NCBI RefSeq assembly: GCF_029167105.1
Contig: NZ_JARFML010000007.1
Span: 186,001-250,000, forward strand
Origin: Bradyrhizobium yuanmingense
GTDB lineage: Bacteria; Pseudomonadota; Alphaproteobacteria; Rhizobiales; Xanthobacteraceae
Direction of reading: 5' to 3'
Length of the DNA: 64,000 nucleotides
Shown: piece by piece, positions 39,901-48,725 of the stretch
Position numbering within the stretch: the stretch's first letter is position 1
How the letters are laid out: every line of letters starts with the position of its first letter
Notes under the pieces: generated by a model
The model's database searches: none
What the model saw: only the letters and a program-made list of their open reading frames with translations
What the model was told of the DNA's origin: nothing
Position numbers and translations under genes: made by a program

Positions 39901-42900
39901 ATCACCGGCATTCGCTTCTACAAAGGGCCTCAGAATACCGGCACCCACAGCGGAAATCTCTGGACCGCAAACGGCACGCTGCTTGCGAGCGCCACCTTCA
40001 CCAACGAAACCGCGAGCGGCTGGCAGCAGGTTAATTTTGCCACGCCCGTCAGTGTGAACGCTGGCACGACGTATGTTGCTTCCTACCACGCGAACACCGG
40101 TCACTATTCCGCAACCGACTTCTACTTCATCGGTTATGGAGGCGTTACGAAAGGTGCGCTCACCGCGCCGGGTAGCAGCCTCAACGGTGTCTATGCCTAT
40201 GGCAGCGGCCCGACCTTCCCCGGCAACGTTTCCTCCACGAAAGCCCCCAACTACTGGGTAGACGTCGTTTTCGATGATTCAGGCGTGGCGTCGCCACAAG
40301 CTAATGGCGACAGTGGCTTTACGGTTACCCAGAATGGCTTGCTGAATATAGCGGCATCGACGCTGCTTGCGAACGACACCCACCCCTCCGGGCTGGCTTT
40401 CTCGCTCACCAGCGTCGGTAACCCGGTCAACGGAAGCGTAAGCTACAACTCGCAGAACCAGACGGTGACCTTTGCTCCTACCAATGGCTATGCCGGCGCG
40501 GCGAGTTTCACGTACACGATCACAGACACGAGCGGCCAAAGTGGTTCCGGCCAAGTGTCCCTCAAGGTCAACTATCCGGTCTTCGCGCAGAGCCTGTTCG
40601 GCACCAATGATGCGCCAAGCGTCCCCAATTCCGGGGATACCAGCCCCGTCGAACTCGGAGTCAAGTTCACCGCATCGGTGAACGGGACGATAACCGGCCT
40701 GCGCTTCTACAAGGGATCGTTGAATACGGGTCTTCATATTGCGGATCTCTGGAGCTCGACCGGAACCCTGCTGGCAACTGCGACATTCACGAACGAGACA
40801 GCCAGCGGCTGGCAGCAGGTCAACTTCTCCACGCCTGTGGCGATTACGGCAGGCACCACCTATGTCGCATCCTACCACACCAACGGCAATTATTCCGGTA
40901 CCCAGAACTATTTCACGACATCGCTTGTCAACGGGCAGCTAACGGCTCCGGCTGGCAGCAACGGGGTCTATGCCTACGGATCCGGAAGCACGTTCCCGAC
41001 CAGCACGTACAACGCCAGCAACTACTGGGTCGACATCGTCTTCAACGGCTCCTCCAGTCCCAACAATTCGGCGCCAACTGCGGTCGCCGACACCGGTGAT
41101 GCCACCGAAAAGGGCGGCGTGAGCAACAGCGTCGGTGGCACGGCGGCGACTGGCAACGTGCTGACCAACGATACCGATCCCGACGCGGGCGATACCAAGA
41201 CGGTCACCGCTGTCAGCTTCGGCTCGACCGGCGGCACACTCGGTTCAGCGCTGTCTGGAGCGCGCGGCAGCCTTGTGCTCAATGCCTCGGGCGGCTTTAC
41301 ATATACGGTCAACGAGACGGATGCGGCCGTGCAGGCCTTGCGGCAGTCGACCGACACGCTCAGCGATATCTTCAATTACACGATGCGCGACGCCGCCGGC
41401 GCCACGTCATCGACCACACTCACGGTCACAATCCATGGCGCCAACGACGCGCCGGTGCTGGCCGCCCAGACCGGCAATCAGACCGCAACGGTCGGTACGT
41501 CATTCTCCTTGACGCTGCCTGCGGGTACCTTCACCGACGTCGATTCCGGGGATTCGCTCGCCTACACGGCGACAGCCGCCGACGGCACGGCACTTCCCGC
41601 ATGGCTGACCTTCAATGCCTCGACGCGGACCTTCAGCGGTACACCATCGTCCAGCGATGTTGGCACCCTCAGCATCAAGACCTCGGTCACCGATCTCGGC
41701 GGCCTGTCAGCCAGCGAGACGTTTAATCTCACGGTGACGACAACGCCCTCAACCGTGAGCCTGTTCTCGAGCTCGGACACGCCGGCCATCCTGTCGGATT
41801 CCGATGCGTCGCAAGTCAACCTTGGCGTGAGATTCACGTCCTCCGTGGCCGGCACGATCACTGGCGTCAAGTACTACAAGAGTGCGAACGACCCCGGGAC
41901 TCATACGGGCTCGTTGTGGAGCAGTACCGGCACGCTGCTGGCGAGTGCGACGTTCACCAACGAGGGCAGCAGTGGCTGGCAGACCGTCACGTTCAGCAAT
42001 CCCGTGTCCATCTCGGCCGGCACGACCTACGTGGCGAGCTTTCACAGCAATGGCCATTACGCGTCCACCACCAACTACTTCACCACCGCGCGCACCAGCG
42101 GTCCGCTCACGGCTCCTGCGAGCATCAATGGCGTCTACACCTACGGCGCCGGCAACCTGTTCCCGACCAGCACGTACAACGCCAGCAACTACTGGGTCGA
42201 CGTCGTCTTCAACGGCTCCTCCAGTCCCAACAATTCGGCGCCAACTGCGGTCGCCGACACCGGTGATGCCACCGAAAAGGGCGGCGTGAGCAACAGCGTC
42301 GGTGGCACGGCGGCGACTGGCAACGTGCTGACCAACGATACCGATCCCGACGCGGGCGATACCAAGACGGTCACCGCTGTCAGCTTCGGCTCGACCGGCG
42401 GCACACTCGGTTCAGCGCTGTCTGGAGCGCGCGGCAGCCTTGTGCTCAATGCCTCGGGCGGCTTTACATATACGGTCAACGAGACGGATGCGGCCGTGCA
42501 GGCCTTGCGGCAGTCGACCGACACGCTCAGCGATATCTTCAATTACACGATGCGCGACGCCGCCGGCGCCACGTCATCGACCACACTCACGGTCACAATC
42601 CATGGCGCCAACGACGCGCCGGTGCTGGCCGCCCAGACCGGCAATCAGACCGCAACGGTCGGTACGTCATTCTCCTTGACGCTGCCTGCGGGTACCTTCA
42701 CCGACGTCGATTCCGGGGATTCGCTCGCCTACACGGCGACAGCCGCCGACGGCACGGCACTTCCCGCATGGCTGACCTTCAATGCCTCGACGCGGACCTT
42801 CAGCGGTACACCATCGTCCAGCGATGTTGGCACCCTCAGCATCAAGACCTCGGTCACCGATCTCGGCGGCCTGTCAGCCAGCGAGACGTTTAATCTCACG

Positions 42901-44190
42901 GTGACGACAACGCCCTCAACCGTGAGCCTGTTCTCGAGCTCGGACACGCCGGCCATCCTGTCGGATTCCGATGCGTCGCAAGTCAACCTTGGCGTGAGAT
43001 TCACGTCCTCCGTGGCCGGCACGATCACTGGCGTCAAGTACTACAAGAGTGCGAACGACCCCGGGACTCATACGGGCTCGTTGTGGAGCAGTACCGGCAC
43101 GCTGCTGGCGAGTGCGACGTTCACCAACGAGGGCAGCAGTGGCTGGCAGACCGTCACGTTCAGCAATCCCGTGTCCATCTCGGCCGGCACGACCTACGTG
43201 GCGAGCTTTCACAGCAATGGCCATTACGCGTCCACCACCAACTACTTCACCACCGCGCGCACCAGCGGTCCGCTCACGGCTCCTGCGAGCATCAATGGCG
43301 TCTACACCTACGGCGCCGGCAACCTGTTCCCGACCAGCACGTACAACGCCAGCAACTACTGGGTCGACGTCGTCTTCAACGGAACCAGCGGCAGCAACGG
43401 GCAACCGGTGGCTACGACGGACAGCGGCTTCCACGCCACTCAAGGCGTCCCTTTTACTATCGACGGGGCGGCACTGCTTGCGAACGACACTGATCCGAAC
43501 GGAGACGCTCTGACGATTACTGGCGTGAGCGGTGCCGTTAATGGGACCGCCAGCTTCAACGCCCAGAACAATTCGGTGACGTTTACGTCAGCGAGCGGCT
43601 TTACCGGGCCGACTTCTTTCGACTACTCCATCTCAGACGGCCGTGGCGGCACTGCAAGCGCCTCCGTCAACGTGACGGTGCATGCCCCATCGTCCAACGT
43701 CGTTAGCCTGTTCAGCTCCAATCCCACGCCGAGTGTTGTATCGGCCAATGATGGCCAGGCGATCGAGGTTGGTATGAAATTCCAGGCCTCCACCCCGGGT
43801 GATATCATCGGGCTGCGTTTCTACAAGGGACCGTCCAACACGGGGACGCACGTTGCCGATCTGTGGAGCAGTACCGGCACGCTTCTGGCGACGGCCACGT
43901 TCACCAACGAAACGGCGAGTGGCTGGCAGCAGGTCAACTTCAGCACTCCGGTGACGATCGCTGCGGGGACCACGTATGTTGCGTCTTACCACAGTGCGGG
44001 AGGCTATTCTGCGGATCCAAACCTCTTCGCCAGCTCCCTCACGAGCGGACCGCTAACGGCTCCGTCGTCGTCGTCGAGCGGCGGCAACGGCGTTTACGCG
44101 TATGGGACCAATAGTTTGTTCCCGACGAGCAGTTTCAACGCGACGAGTTATGCCGTGGACGTCCTATTCAGACCTCAGCTAGCAGCATAG
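36910..44190 (+). CDS. Giant mosaic surface/secreted protein with dimethylformamidase-like core and DUF4082 modules
   Basis: 2,426 residues. Visible order: a linker without a classical signal peptide (1-130); a beta-helix-like AANWSAGLPG segment (about 130-290); a domain like the large subunit of N,N-dimethylformamidase (about 370-850) with YNGWGGANLY (520-529), GHDEYWT (608-614) and GVEWDT with Glu 746; an Ig-like domain (about 863-960); then five DUF4082-type modules (about 962-1120, 1225-1379, 1615-1769, 2004-2158, 2264-2422) separated by VCBS, cadherin/He_PIG-like and Big_9-like domains. Two units are near-identical duplicates. With no signal peptide and a HlyB/HlyD pair downstream, it is probably a type I secretion substrate. 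It may bind the polysaccharide or hydrolyse an amide; neither is shown. The start codon lacks a clear ribosome binding site. Confidence 0.8.
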   Translation: MLMLVQKATAFGRGTRHVLWEQDIPALWQESPFASAFAGFDALGLWAPRVVDRSVSASFAAGGDASFFERTSRADSAGSRGVIPALFAAPPSRSRLPALLSSTSLTSGHNGLTPTFSSVAIGAAQSASTPGATHWVRPTDGAWNVAANWSAGLPGTIDAAFLDAAGTYVVTTATGVDIGSLILDAGATLSLDAGSPFIVEGDVLNNGTVEVGAFLGNRIPTGEFKGDVSGSGSFEIADKAILDIGGSVSGQFLNGSFSGITVSFETGTGTLVLDQSANFHGLIAGSSPGAPLAPGNLIHLKDLPFTSSMSATVHYDNSSNISTVDFSNGAANVSLLFSGMNSNWKFESNGQGGTIVSDPPTNPIVLENQKPGTPKSVWQIQPGENSTLTEGFATAISTNVGGTVQFKINNLTGNPNYRVDVYRLGYYGGDGARLVTSLQHQAATAVVQPDPLRDPSTGLVDAGNWSVTDSWSVPSDAVSGVYIASVVNGNEIFQIPFIIRNDASHSDIVLQTSDQDWQAYNGWGGANLYFGNGPGVRGSAYAVSYNRPLITRDGEGTFSEGGDSPFTAEFAAIQWLEQNGYDVSYISGIDAATNGSLLLNHKVFMDAGHDEYWTEAQRANVQAAAHAGVNLAFLTGNEIYWKTRLAPSIDGSGSANRTLISYKDTHANALIDPTGQATGNYSDPRFGPPLPSNELTGTLFAVNAFRYDTITIPYPMTQLRFWRNTAVAQTSPGQTASLVPGLLGVEWDTAPDNGFRPAGLMSVSSTTLQVNGQLLLDYGNSFANGTATHNLVLHRDPVSGALIFSAGSINWPWALASDHDGPATPVDPNVQQAMVNLFADMGVQPATLQANLTAAIRSTDTAAPTSSIGNLSAASVVEGQSITVTGTANDAGGKIAGVEISTDGGSTWHPTNSNVGAATVTWSYTFVTGAQGTYNLKTRAVDDSLNLETSGAGATYTVTPSSNLTLFSSTDTPALLSDSDSASVELGVRFVPAVSGKITGIRFYKGPQNTGTHSGNLWTANGTLLASATFTNETASGWQQVNFATPVSVNAGTTYVASYHANTGHYSATDFYFIGYGGVTKGALTAPGSSLNGVYAYGSGPTFPGNVSSTKAPNYWVDVVFDDSGVASPQANGDSGFTVTQNGLLNIAASTLLANDTHPSGLAFSLTSVGNPVNGSVSYNSQNQTVTFAPTNGYAGAASFTYTITDTSGQSGSGQVSLKVNYPVFAQSLFGTNDAPSVPNSGDTSPVELGVKFTASVNGTITGLRFYKGSLNTGLHIADLWSSTGTLLATATFTNETASGWQQVNFSTPVAITAGTTYVASYHTNGNYSGTQNYFTTSLVNGQLTAPAGSNGVYAYGSGSTFPTSTYNASNYWVDIVFNGSSSPNNSAPTAVADTGDATEKGGVSNSVGGTAATGNVLTNDTDPDAGDTKTVTAVSFGSTGGTLGSALSGARGSLVLNASGGFTYTVNETDAAVQALRQSTDTLSDIFNYTMRDAAGATSSTTLTVTIHGANDAPVLAAQTGNQTATVGTSFSLTLPAGTFTDVDSGDSLAYTATAADGTALPAWLTFNASTRTFSGTPSSSDVGTLSIKTSVTDLGGLSASETFNLTVTTTPSTVSLFSSSDTPAILSDSDASQVNLGVRFTSSVAGTITGVKYYKSANDPGTHTGSLWSSTGTLLASATFTNEGSSGWQTVTFSNPVSISAGTTYVASFHSNGHYASTTNYFTTARTSGPLTAPASINGVYTYGAGNLFPTSTYNASNYWVDVVFNGSSSPNNSAPTAVADTGDATEKGGVSNSVGGTAATGNVLTNDTDPDAGDTKTVTAVSFGSTGGTLGSALSGARGSLVLNASGGFTYTVNETDAAVQALRQSTDTLSDIFNYTMRDAAGATSSTTLTVTIHGANDAPVLAAQTGNQTATVGTSFSLTLPAGTFTDVDSGDSLAYTATAADGTALPAWLTFNASTRTFSGTPSSSDVGTLSIKTSVTDLGGLSASETFNLTVTTTPSTVSLFSSSDTPAILSDSDASQVNLGVRFTSSVAGTITGVKYYKSANDPGTHTGSLWSSTGTLLASATFTNEGSSGWQTVTFSNPVSISAGTTYVASFHSNGHYASTTNYFTTARTSGPLTAPASINGVYTYGAGNLFPTSTYNASNYWVDVVFNGTSGSNGQPVATTDSGFHATQGVPFTIDGAALLANDTDPNGDALTITGVSGAVNGTASFNAQNNSVTFTSASGFTGPTSFDYSISDGRGGTASASVNVTVHAPSSNVVSLFSSNPTPSVVSANDGQAIEVGMKFQASTPGDIIGLRFYKGPSNTGTHVADLWSSTGTLLATATFTNETASGWQQVNFSTPVTIAAGTTYVASYHSAGGYSADPNLFASSLTSGPLTAPSSSSSGGNGVYAYGTNSLFPTSSFNATSYAVDVLFRPQLAA
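41036..42202 (+). repeat. 1,167-bp tandem repeat inside the giant gene, unit 1
   Basis: This unit encodes the linker, VCBS-like, He_PIG-like and DUF4082 modules (389 codons). It is followed immediately by unit 2 with the same sequence in every stretch I compared. The match begins one base after an A/G difference at 41035/42202 and continues about 13 bases past unit 2. The exact multiple of three keeps the frame. Confidence 0.85.
42203..43369 (+). repeat. 1,167-bp tandem repeat inside the giant gene, unit 2
   Basis: This is the second copy of the 389-codon unit. Its identity at the DNA level, including silent positions, points to a recent duplication by unequal recombination or to gene conversion. 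Flanking DUF4082 modules (1, 2 and 5) are clearly diverged from it, so the module family is old but this copy is new. Confidence 0.85.
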
Positions 44191-44200
44191 GAGACGTAAG

Positions 44201-44521
44201 ATGCACGCCGAACTTTATACCGATGGAATCGAAGAAATCACCGTCAGCGGAACCATCGTCCGCGTCGATCTGGTCAGTCTTTCACCGACAGAGCGTGACG
44301 CCAACAACGCCCCGAAGCGCGTATTTTCTCAGCGGCTGATCTTTTCAGTCGAATCTTTTGCCAACTCGGTGGACGTGATGCAGAAGGCGCTTCAGGGCCT
44401 GGTTGATGCCGGCGTGGTCCGGCGGAACCAGCCATCTCAATCGCACAACGGTGCATCGGGAGTACGTGATACGCTGGCGCCCAACACACGGTCTTTGAAT
44501 GTCTCTTCGAATTTCCGCTGA
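44201..44521 (+). CDS. Small protein of type I secretion locus, unknown function
   Basis: 106 residues. The ATG has GGAGACG upstream and lies 11 bases after the giant gene's stop; the frame overlaps the ABC exporter start by 23 bases, so all are probably one transcript. The body (TDGIEEITVSGTIVRVDLVSLSP, read in parts, then RLIFSVESFANSVDVMQKAL) resembles small proteins I recall beside rhizobial type I secretion genes. It has no signal peptide or membrane helix. It might be a cytosolic chaperone or regulator for the exported protein; this is inference from position. Confidence 0.7.
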   Translation: MHAELYTDGIEEITVSGTIVRVDLVSLSPTERDANNAPKRVFSQRLIFSVESFANSVDVMQKALQGLVDAGVVRRNQPSQSHNGASGVRDTLAPNTRSLNVSSNFR

Positions 44522-46718
44522 CATCGATGCCGCTGGCGGCGCGAAGGATCATGTTGCGGATGCGCCCGCGCCCGGATTGTCGACCCAGACGGCGTTGGAA
44601 TGCCTGTCCAAGGTTTCCAGTCACCATGGCATAGATCTGCCGGTCGAACGCTTGAAGCATGCGTATGCGGTAGCCGGCCCGCTCTCGTTGAATCTCCTGC
44701 TGCGCATGGCGAAGGATGCAGGCCTGCGCGCGAGGAGCACGAAGCTGGATTGGGGCGCGCTGATTGGTCTTGGAGAGGCCTATCCGGCGCTGGCGAGGCT
44801 CGCCAATGGCAACTGGATCGCTGTCCTTGGTGCGGGACGGCGAACTGATGGCACCGAGGTCGTCAGCATCTTCGACCCGCTCGCCGACCGTAAGCACGAG
44901 GTCTTGGTTGTCGAGCGCGATCGATTCTGTGCGCAGTGGGCCGGTGACACGATCCTGATCAAGCGCGAGCAGTTGACACAGGATGGCCGAGGGAATTTCG
45001 GCCTCCGGTGGTTTGTGCCGGAACTGCTTCTTCAATGGCGGCTGTTCAGGGACGTCGCCATTGCCGCCATCCTGCTCTATGCGTTGGGCCTCGTCATCCC
45101 GATATTTTTCCAGCTCGTCATCGACAAGGTTCTGGTTCACGAGAGCTTCACCACTCTGTACGTACTCGCGGCAGGAGCGGCCGTAGCGCTCGTCTTTGAC
45201 GCGATATTCGGCTTTCTGCGGCGCTACTTGTTGCTATATGCGACCAACAGGGTCGACATTCGCGTTGCTACGAAGACGTTCGGTCATCTCCTCGGGCTGC
45301 CGGTCACGTTTTTCGAGCACATGGCCGCCGGCGTCCTGGTCAAGCACATGCAGCAGGCGGCGAGGATCCGTGAGTTTCTGACCGGGCGCTTGTTTCTGAC
45401 GACCCTCGATGCGCTTTCGCTATTCGTCTTCCTGCCGGTCCTTGCGCTTTATAGCGTCAAATTGACCTTGATGGTCCTGGCCTTCACCGCCGCGAGCGGC
45501 GCCGTCGTCGGCTTGCTCATGGGGCCATTTCGGCGACGACTGTACGATCTATACCAAGCGGAAGGTGCGCGGCAGGCTCTCCTCGTCGAAACAGTTCACG
45601 GCATGCGCACCGTGAAATCGCTGGGGATGGAGCCAGCGCAGAGCAGGGTCTGGGATAGCCGCTGCGCGCAGTCCGTGACCATGCGATTCGGTGTCGAGAA
45701 GATCTCCGCAGGCGCCCAGGCGCTCACCGGATTTCTCGAGAAGATCATGACGCTCGGAATCATCTCCGTCGGGGCACTCGATGTCTTCGCCGGCGAAATG
45801 ACAATCGGCGCGTTGGTCGCCTTCAATATGCTGGCCGGCAGGGTCTCTGGACCGCTGGTCCAGCTCGTGACCATGGTGCACGAATACCAGGAAGTGGCTC
45901 TTGCAGTGAAAATGCTCGGCGAGGTGATGAATCAGAAGCCTGAGCGCGACGGTCGCAAAGATGGGCTGCGGCCCGACCTTGCCGGCAAAATCGAGTTCGA
46001 AGGGGTCTCTTTTCGCTACGGATCCGAGGGATCGCCGGCGCTTGATGATGTCTCCTTCACTGTCGAGCCAGGATCGATCTTCGGGATCGTGGGACGGAGC
46101 GGCTCAGGCAAGACGACTCTCACCAGGCTGATTTCGGGCATGTATCCAGTGCAGCAGGGGCTGCTGCGCATCGACGGATATGACTCGCGGGAGCTCGACC
46201 TCGCGCATCTGCGCCGAAACCTTGGGATTGTCCTGCAAGACAATTTCCTGTTTCGCGGGACGATTCGCGACAATATCGCCTGCGTGAAACGTGATGCCAC
46301 CTTTGCCGAGGTCGTCGCTGCAGCGCAGCTCGCCGGCGCCGACGAGTTCATCGAACGGTTGCCCCGTGGCTTCGACACCATGCTTGAAGAGGATGCCTCG
46401 AACCTGTCCGGCGGGCAGAAGCAGCGGCTCGCGATTGCGAGAGCCCTGATCGTCAATCCAAGGATCTTGATTTTCGATGAAGCGACGAGTGCCCTCGATG
46501 CCGAAAGCGAAATGATCATCAGGCGCAATCTCCGCCGTTTGGCGGCAGGACGTACCGTTATCGTCGTCTCGCATCGGTTGTCGATGCTGACCGAAGCAAG
46601 CCAGATCCTGGTGATGGACCGTGGCCGAATCGTCGATATGGATCGCCACGACCGCCTGCTATCGAAATGCACCATCTACAGGCATTTGTGGAATCAACAG
46701 ATGAAGCAGATTGCATGA
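44499..46718 (+). CDS. HlyB-type type I secretion ABC exporter with degenerate C39 domain
   Basis: 739 residues. An N-terminal peptidase-C39-like domain (about 25-150) lacks the catalytic residues: Thr 31 sits where the Cys should be and Asn 105 where the His should be, so it is a chaperone-like domain that holds substrate rather than cutting it. Six helices follow (about 185-440), then an ATPase with Walker A GRSGSGKTT (532-540), LSGGQKQR, ILIFDEATSALD and the SHR switch. It exports large unfolded proteins across both membranes with HlyD and an outer-membrane TolC. The ATG at 44499 overlaps the preceding small gene; its stop overlaps the HlyD start (ATGA). Confidence 0.93.
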   Translation: MSLRISADIDAAGGAKDHVADAPAPGLSTQTALECLSKVSSHHGIDLPVERLKHAYAVAGPLSLNLLLRMAKDAGLRARSTKLDWGALIGLGEAYPALARLANGNWIAVLGAGRRTDGTEVVSIFDPLADRKHEVLVVERDRFCAQWAGDTILIKREQLTQDGRGNFGLRWFVPELLLQWRLFRDVAIAAILLYALGLVIPIFFQLVIDKVLVHESFTTLYVLAAGAAVALVFDAIFGFLRRYLLLYATNRVDIRVATKTFGHLLGLPVTFFEHMAAGVLVKHMQQAARIREFLTGRLFLTTLDALSLFVFLPVLALYSVKLTLMVLAFTAASGAVVGLLMGPFRRRLYDLYQAEGARQALLVETVHGMRTVKSLGMEPAQSRVWDSRCAQSVTMRFGVEKISAGAQALTGFLEKIMTLGIISVGALDVFAGEMTIGALVAFNMLAGRVSGPLVQLVTMVHEYQEVALAVKMLGEVMNQKPERDGRKDGLRPDLAGKIEFEGVSFRYGSEGSPALDDVSFTVEPGSIFGIVGRSGSGKTTLTRLISGMYPVQQGLLRIDGYDSRELDLAHLRRNLGIVLQDNFLFRGTIRDNIACVKRDATFAEVVAAAQLAGADEFIERLPRGFDTMLEEDASNLSGGQKQRLAIARALIVNPRILIFDEATSALDAESEMIIRRNLRRLAAGRTVIVVSHRLSMLTEASQILVMDRGRIVDMDRHDRLLSKCTIYRHLWNQQMKQIA

Positions 46719-48142
46719 GGGAGACAGGGCCATCACGCGCGGACGTGAAGCCGAACGGACTTGTTCCGGTCAAATCGGTCGAGCGCCGCCGCAGGCTATT
46801 CAGGCCAGGACCGAGGCGAGCGCCAGTCATCGCCGAATTCCAGTCCGATGCGACCGAACTCGAGCAGCAAGCGCCACCGCGGCTCGCGCGTTTCACCCTC
46901 TACGGCGTACTTGCACTGATTGCTTTCGCGGTCATCTGGGCTTCCGTTTCGCAGGTGGAGATGATCGTCACGGCGCAGGGAAAACTCACCACGACGCGTC
47001 CCAACCTGGTCGTGCAGCCGTTGGAAACGTCGGTCATACGCGAGATCCACGTCAAGGCCGGTGATCGCGTCAACCGCGGCGACGTTCTGGCGACCCTCGA
47101 TCCGACGTTTTCGCAGGCGGATTTCGACCAACTGCGCGGCAGAGTGGCTGGATTCGATGCGTCGATCGATCGTCTGAGCGCTGAATTGAATGGAATCGAG
47201 TATACCGTCAAAGAGCTGACGAATGCGGATCAGATCCTGCAAGGCAAGTTGTTCCTGCAGAGGAGAGCCGCCTATGAGGCGCAGATCCAGAACTACGACG
47301 CACAGATTGCTTCCGCGCAAGCCAATCTCAAGACAGCACAGAATGAAGAGGCGGTTCTCCTTCAGCGGCTCGACACGATGCGTTCGATTGAAGCGATGCG
47401 AACCACGCTGATGGATAAGGAGGTCGGTTCGAGGCTGAACTTCCTACTGTCTCGCGATGCACGACTCGAGGTCGAAAGCAATCTGGCGCGTGTTCGCGGC
47501 AGTATCGCCGATAGTACCCATCGGCTGGAGAAGGCCCGCGCCGACCGAAAAGTATTCGCCGAGGAGTTGCGTCGCACCACTTATCAGGAACTGGTGGAGA
47601 CGCTGCCGAAGCGCAATAGCGCAGCAGAGGAGTTGAAGAAGGCCGAGCTCCGTCGACAGTTGATCGTCCTGCAGGCGCCGGCAGATGCCGTGGTGCTGGA
47701 TATCGCGAACCGGACAGTCGGCTCGGTGGTTCGCGAAGCCGAAACGCTGTTTGTCCTGGTTCCGCGCGACGTGCCGCTTCAGGCGGAGGTCAACGTTGAG
47801 GGGCGGGATATCGGTCAGGTGGCGCTCGGACAGTCGGTTCGGATCAAGTTCGAAGCGTTTCCGTTCCAGAAGTATGGAACCGCAACGGGAGAAGTCCGCG
47901 TCATCAGTCAGGATACGTTCTCGCCGGATACGAAGGCCGAAGGCGCGCGCCGCGCGCCAGCTCCCTATTACCGCGTACTGGTCGATTTGTCGGGCACGCA
48001 CCTTCGGCTGTCAACTGAACGCATTCAACTGATTCCGGGTATGGCGGTGTCGGCCGAACTGAAAGTCGGCAAGCGCACCGTGATCTCCTACTTCCTCTAT
48101 CCATTGCTACGCGGATTGGATGAAAGCATCCGCGAGTACTAG
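46715..48142 (+). CDS. HlyD-type membrane fusion (adaptor) protein
   Basis: 475 residues. A cytosolic N-terminus, one membrane helix (LYGVLALIAFAVIWASVSQ), a lipoyl-like segment (VIREIHVKAGDRVNRGDVLATLD), long coiled coils (about 140-330) and a closing beta-barrel domain with VNVEGRDIGQVALGQSVRIKFEAFP. It bridges the ABC exporter and an outer-membrane channel. The ATG at 46715 overlaps the exporter stop, so translation is coupled; an earlier frame start (46667) is not needed. No TolC gene is in the window. Confidence 0.92.
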   Translation: MRETGPSRADVKPNGLVPVKSVERRRRLFRPGPRRAPVIAEFQSDATELEQQAPPRLARFTLYGVLALIAFAVIWASVSQVEMIVTAQGKLTTTRPNLVVQPLETSVIREIHVKAGDRVNRGDVLATLDPTFSQADFDQLRGRVAGFDASIDRLSAELNGIEYTVKELTNADQILQGKLFLQRRAAYEAQIQNYDAQIASAQANLKTAQNEEAVLLQRLDTMRSIEAMRTTLMDKEVGSRLNFLLSRDARLEVESNLARVRGSIADSTHRLEKARADRKVFAEELRRTTYQELVETLPKRNSAAEELKKAELRRQLIVLQAPADAVVLDIANRTVGSVVREAETLFVLVPRDVPLQAEVNVEGRDIGQVALGQSVRIKFEAFPFQKYGTATGEVRVISQDTFSPDTKAEGARRAPAPYYRVLVDLSGTHLRLSTERIQLIPGMAVSAELKVGKRTVISYFLYPLLRGLDESIREY

Positions 48143-48725
48143 GCAATTCAGCCTAGATGCCGGTTCAGGAAGATCAGTCCCGACTGGGCGCGCGCTCGCA
48201 AGAGTCGAACTACGCCCTTTGAGGCCTGGTGCTGGAGTCCGAACATGGCCGCCGGTCGCACATCAATCGTTTGGATGGATCCTCGCCCAATGAAGTCGCT
48301 CGCACAGAAACGCGGAACTTGCATCGAACTGACGGAGCGAGTCGCGGCGGCGGAGGGAAGAGCGCCGCACGCTGGCCGGGGCCAGATTTAAAATTATTAT
48401 TATTTATCTTCTTGAAAATAATCTCTCGCGCGGTATTATAGAATAATAATTAAAATATTGAATGGACATTTTTATGCGAGAGCTGCGGTGCGTGCGTGGA
48501 TGTTGCGATGGTCCTTCGATACTCAAGGTATGGCCGACACGGTCGATCTCGCGAGCGCGGTTGTGGGCTGGCCGGCGTACGACATCTTCGCAGGGGCAGT
48601 GGGCATCGCCTCGTATGTAGTTCGAGCGCGAATGGCCGGACCGCATTTGTCAGGAGCCCAGGCGCGTGTGGTAGCGGTACATCTCCTTGTTCGTATGTCG
48701 AACGCAACGATGAAGGATCCGCGTT
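48143..48725. other. Intergenic region with AT-rich promoter-like island
   Basis: 580 bases without a convincing gene. An open frame at 48458-48880 overlaps the next gene and has no recognisable product. Positions 48388-48470 are AT-rich (AAAATTATTATTATTTATC, then AATAATAATTAAAATATTG) and probably hold the promoter of the glycosyltransferase gene at 48726. Confidence 0.4.
48448..48459. promoter_or_regulatory. AT-rich 12-base motif, copy 2
   Basis: AATTAAAATATT, identical to 36872-36883 and 56161-56172, in an AT-rich island upstream of the PssE-type glycosyltransferase gene. See copy 1 for interpretation. Confidence 0.35.
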
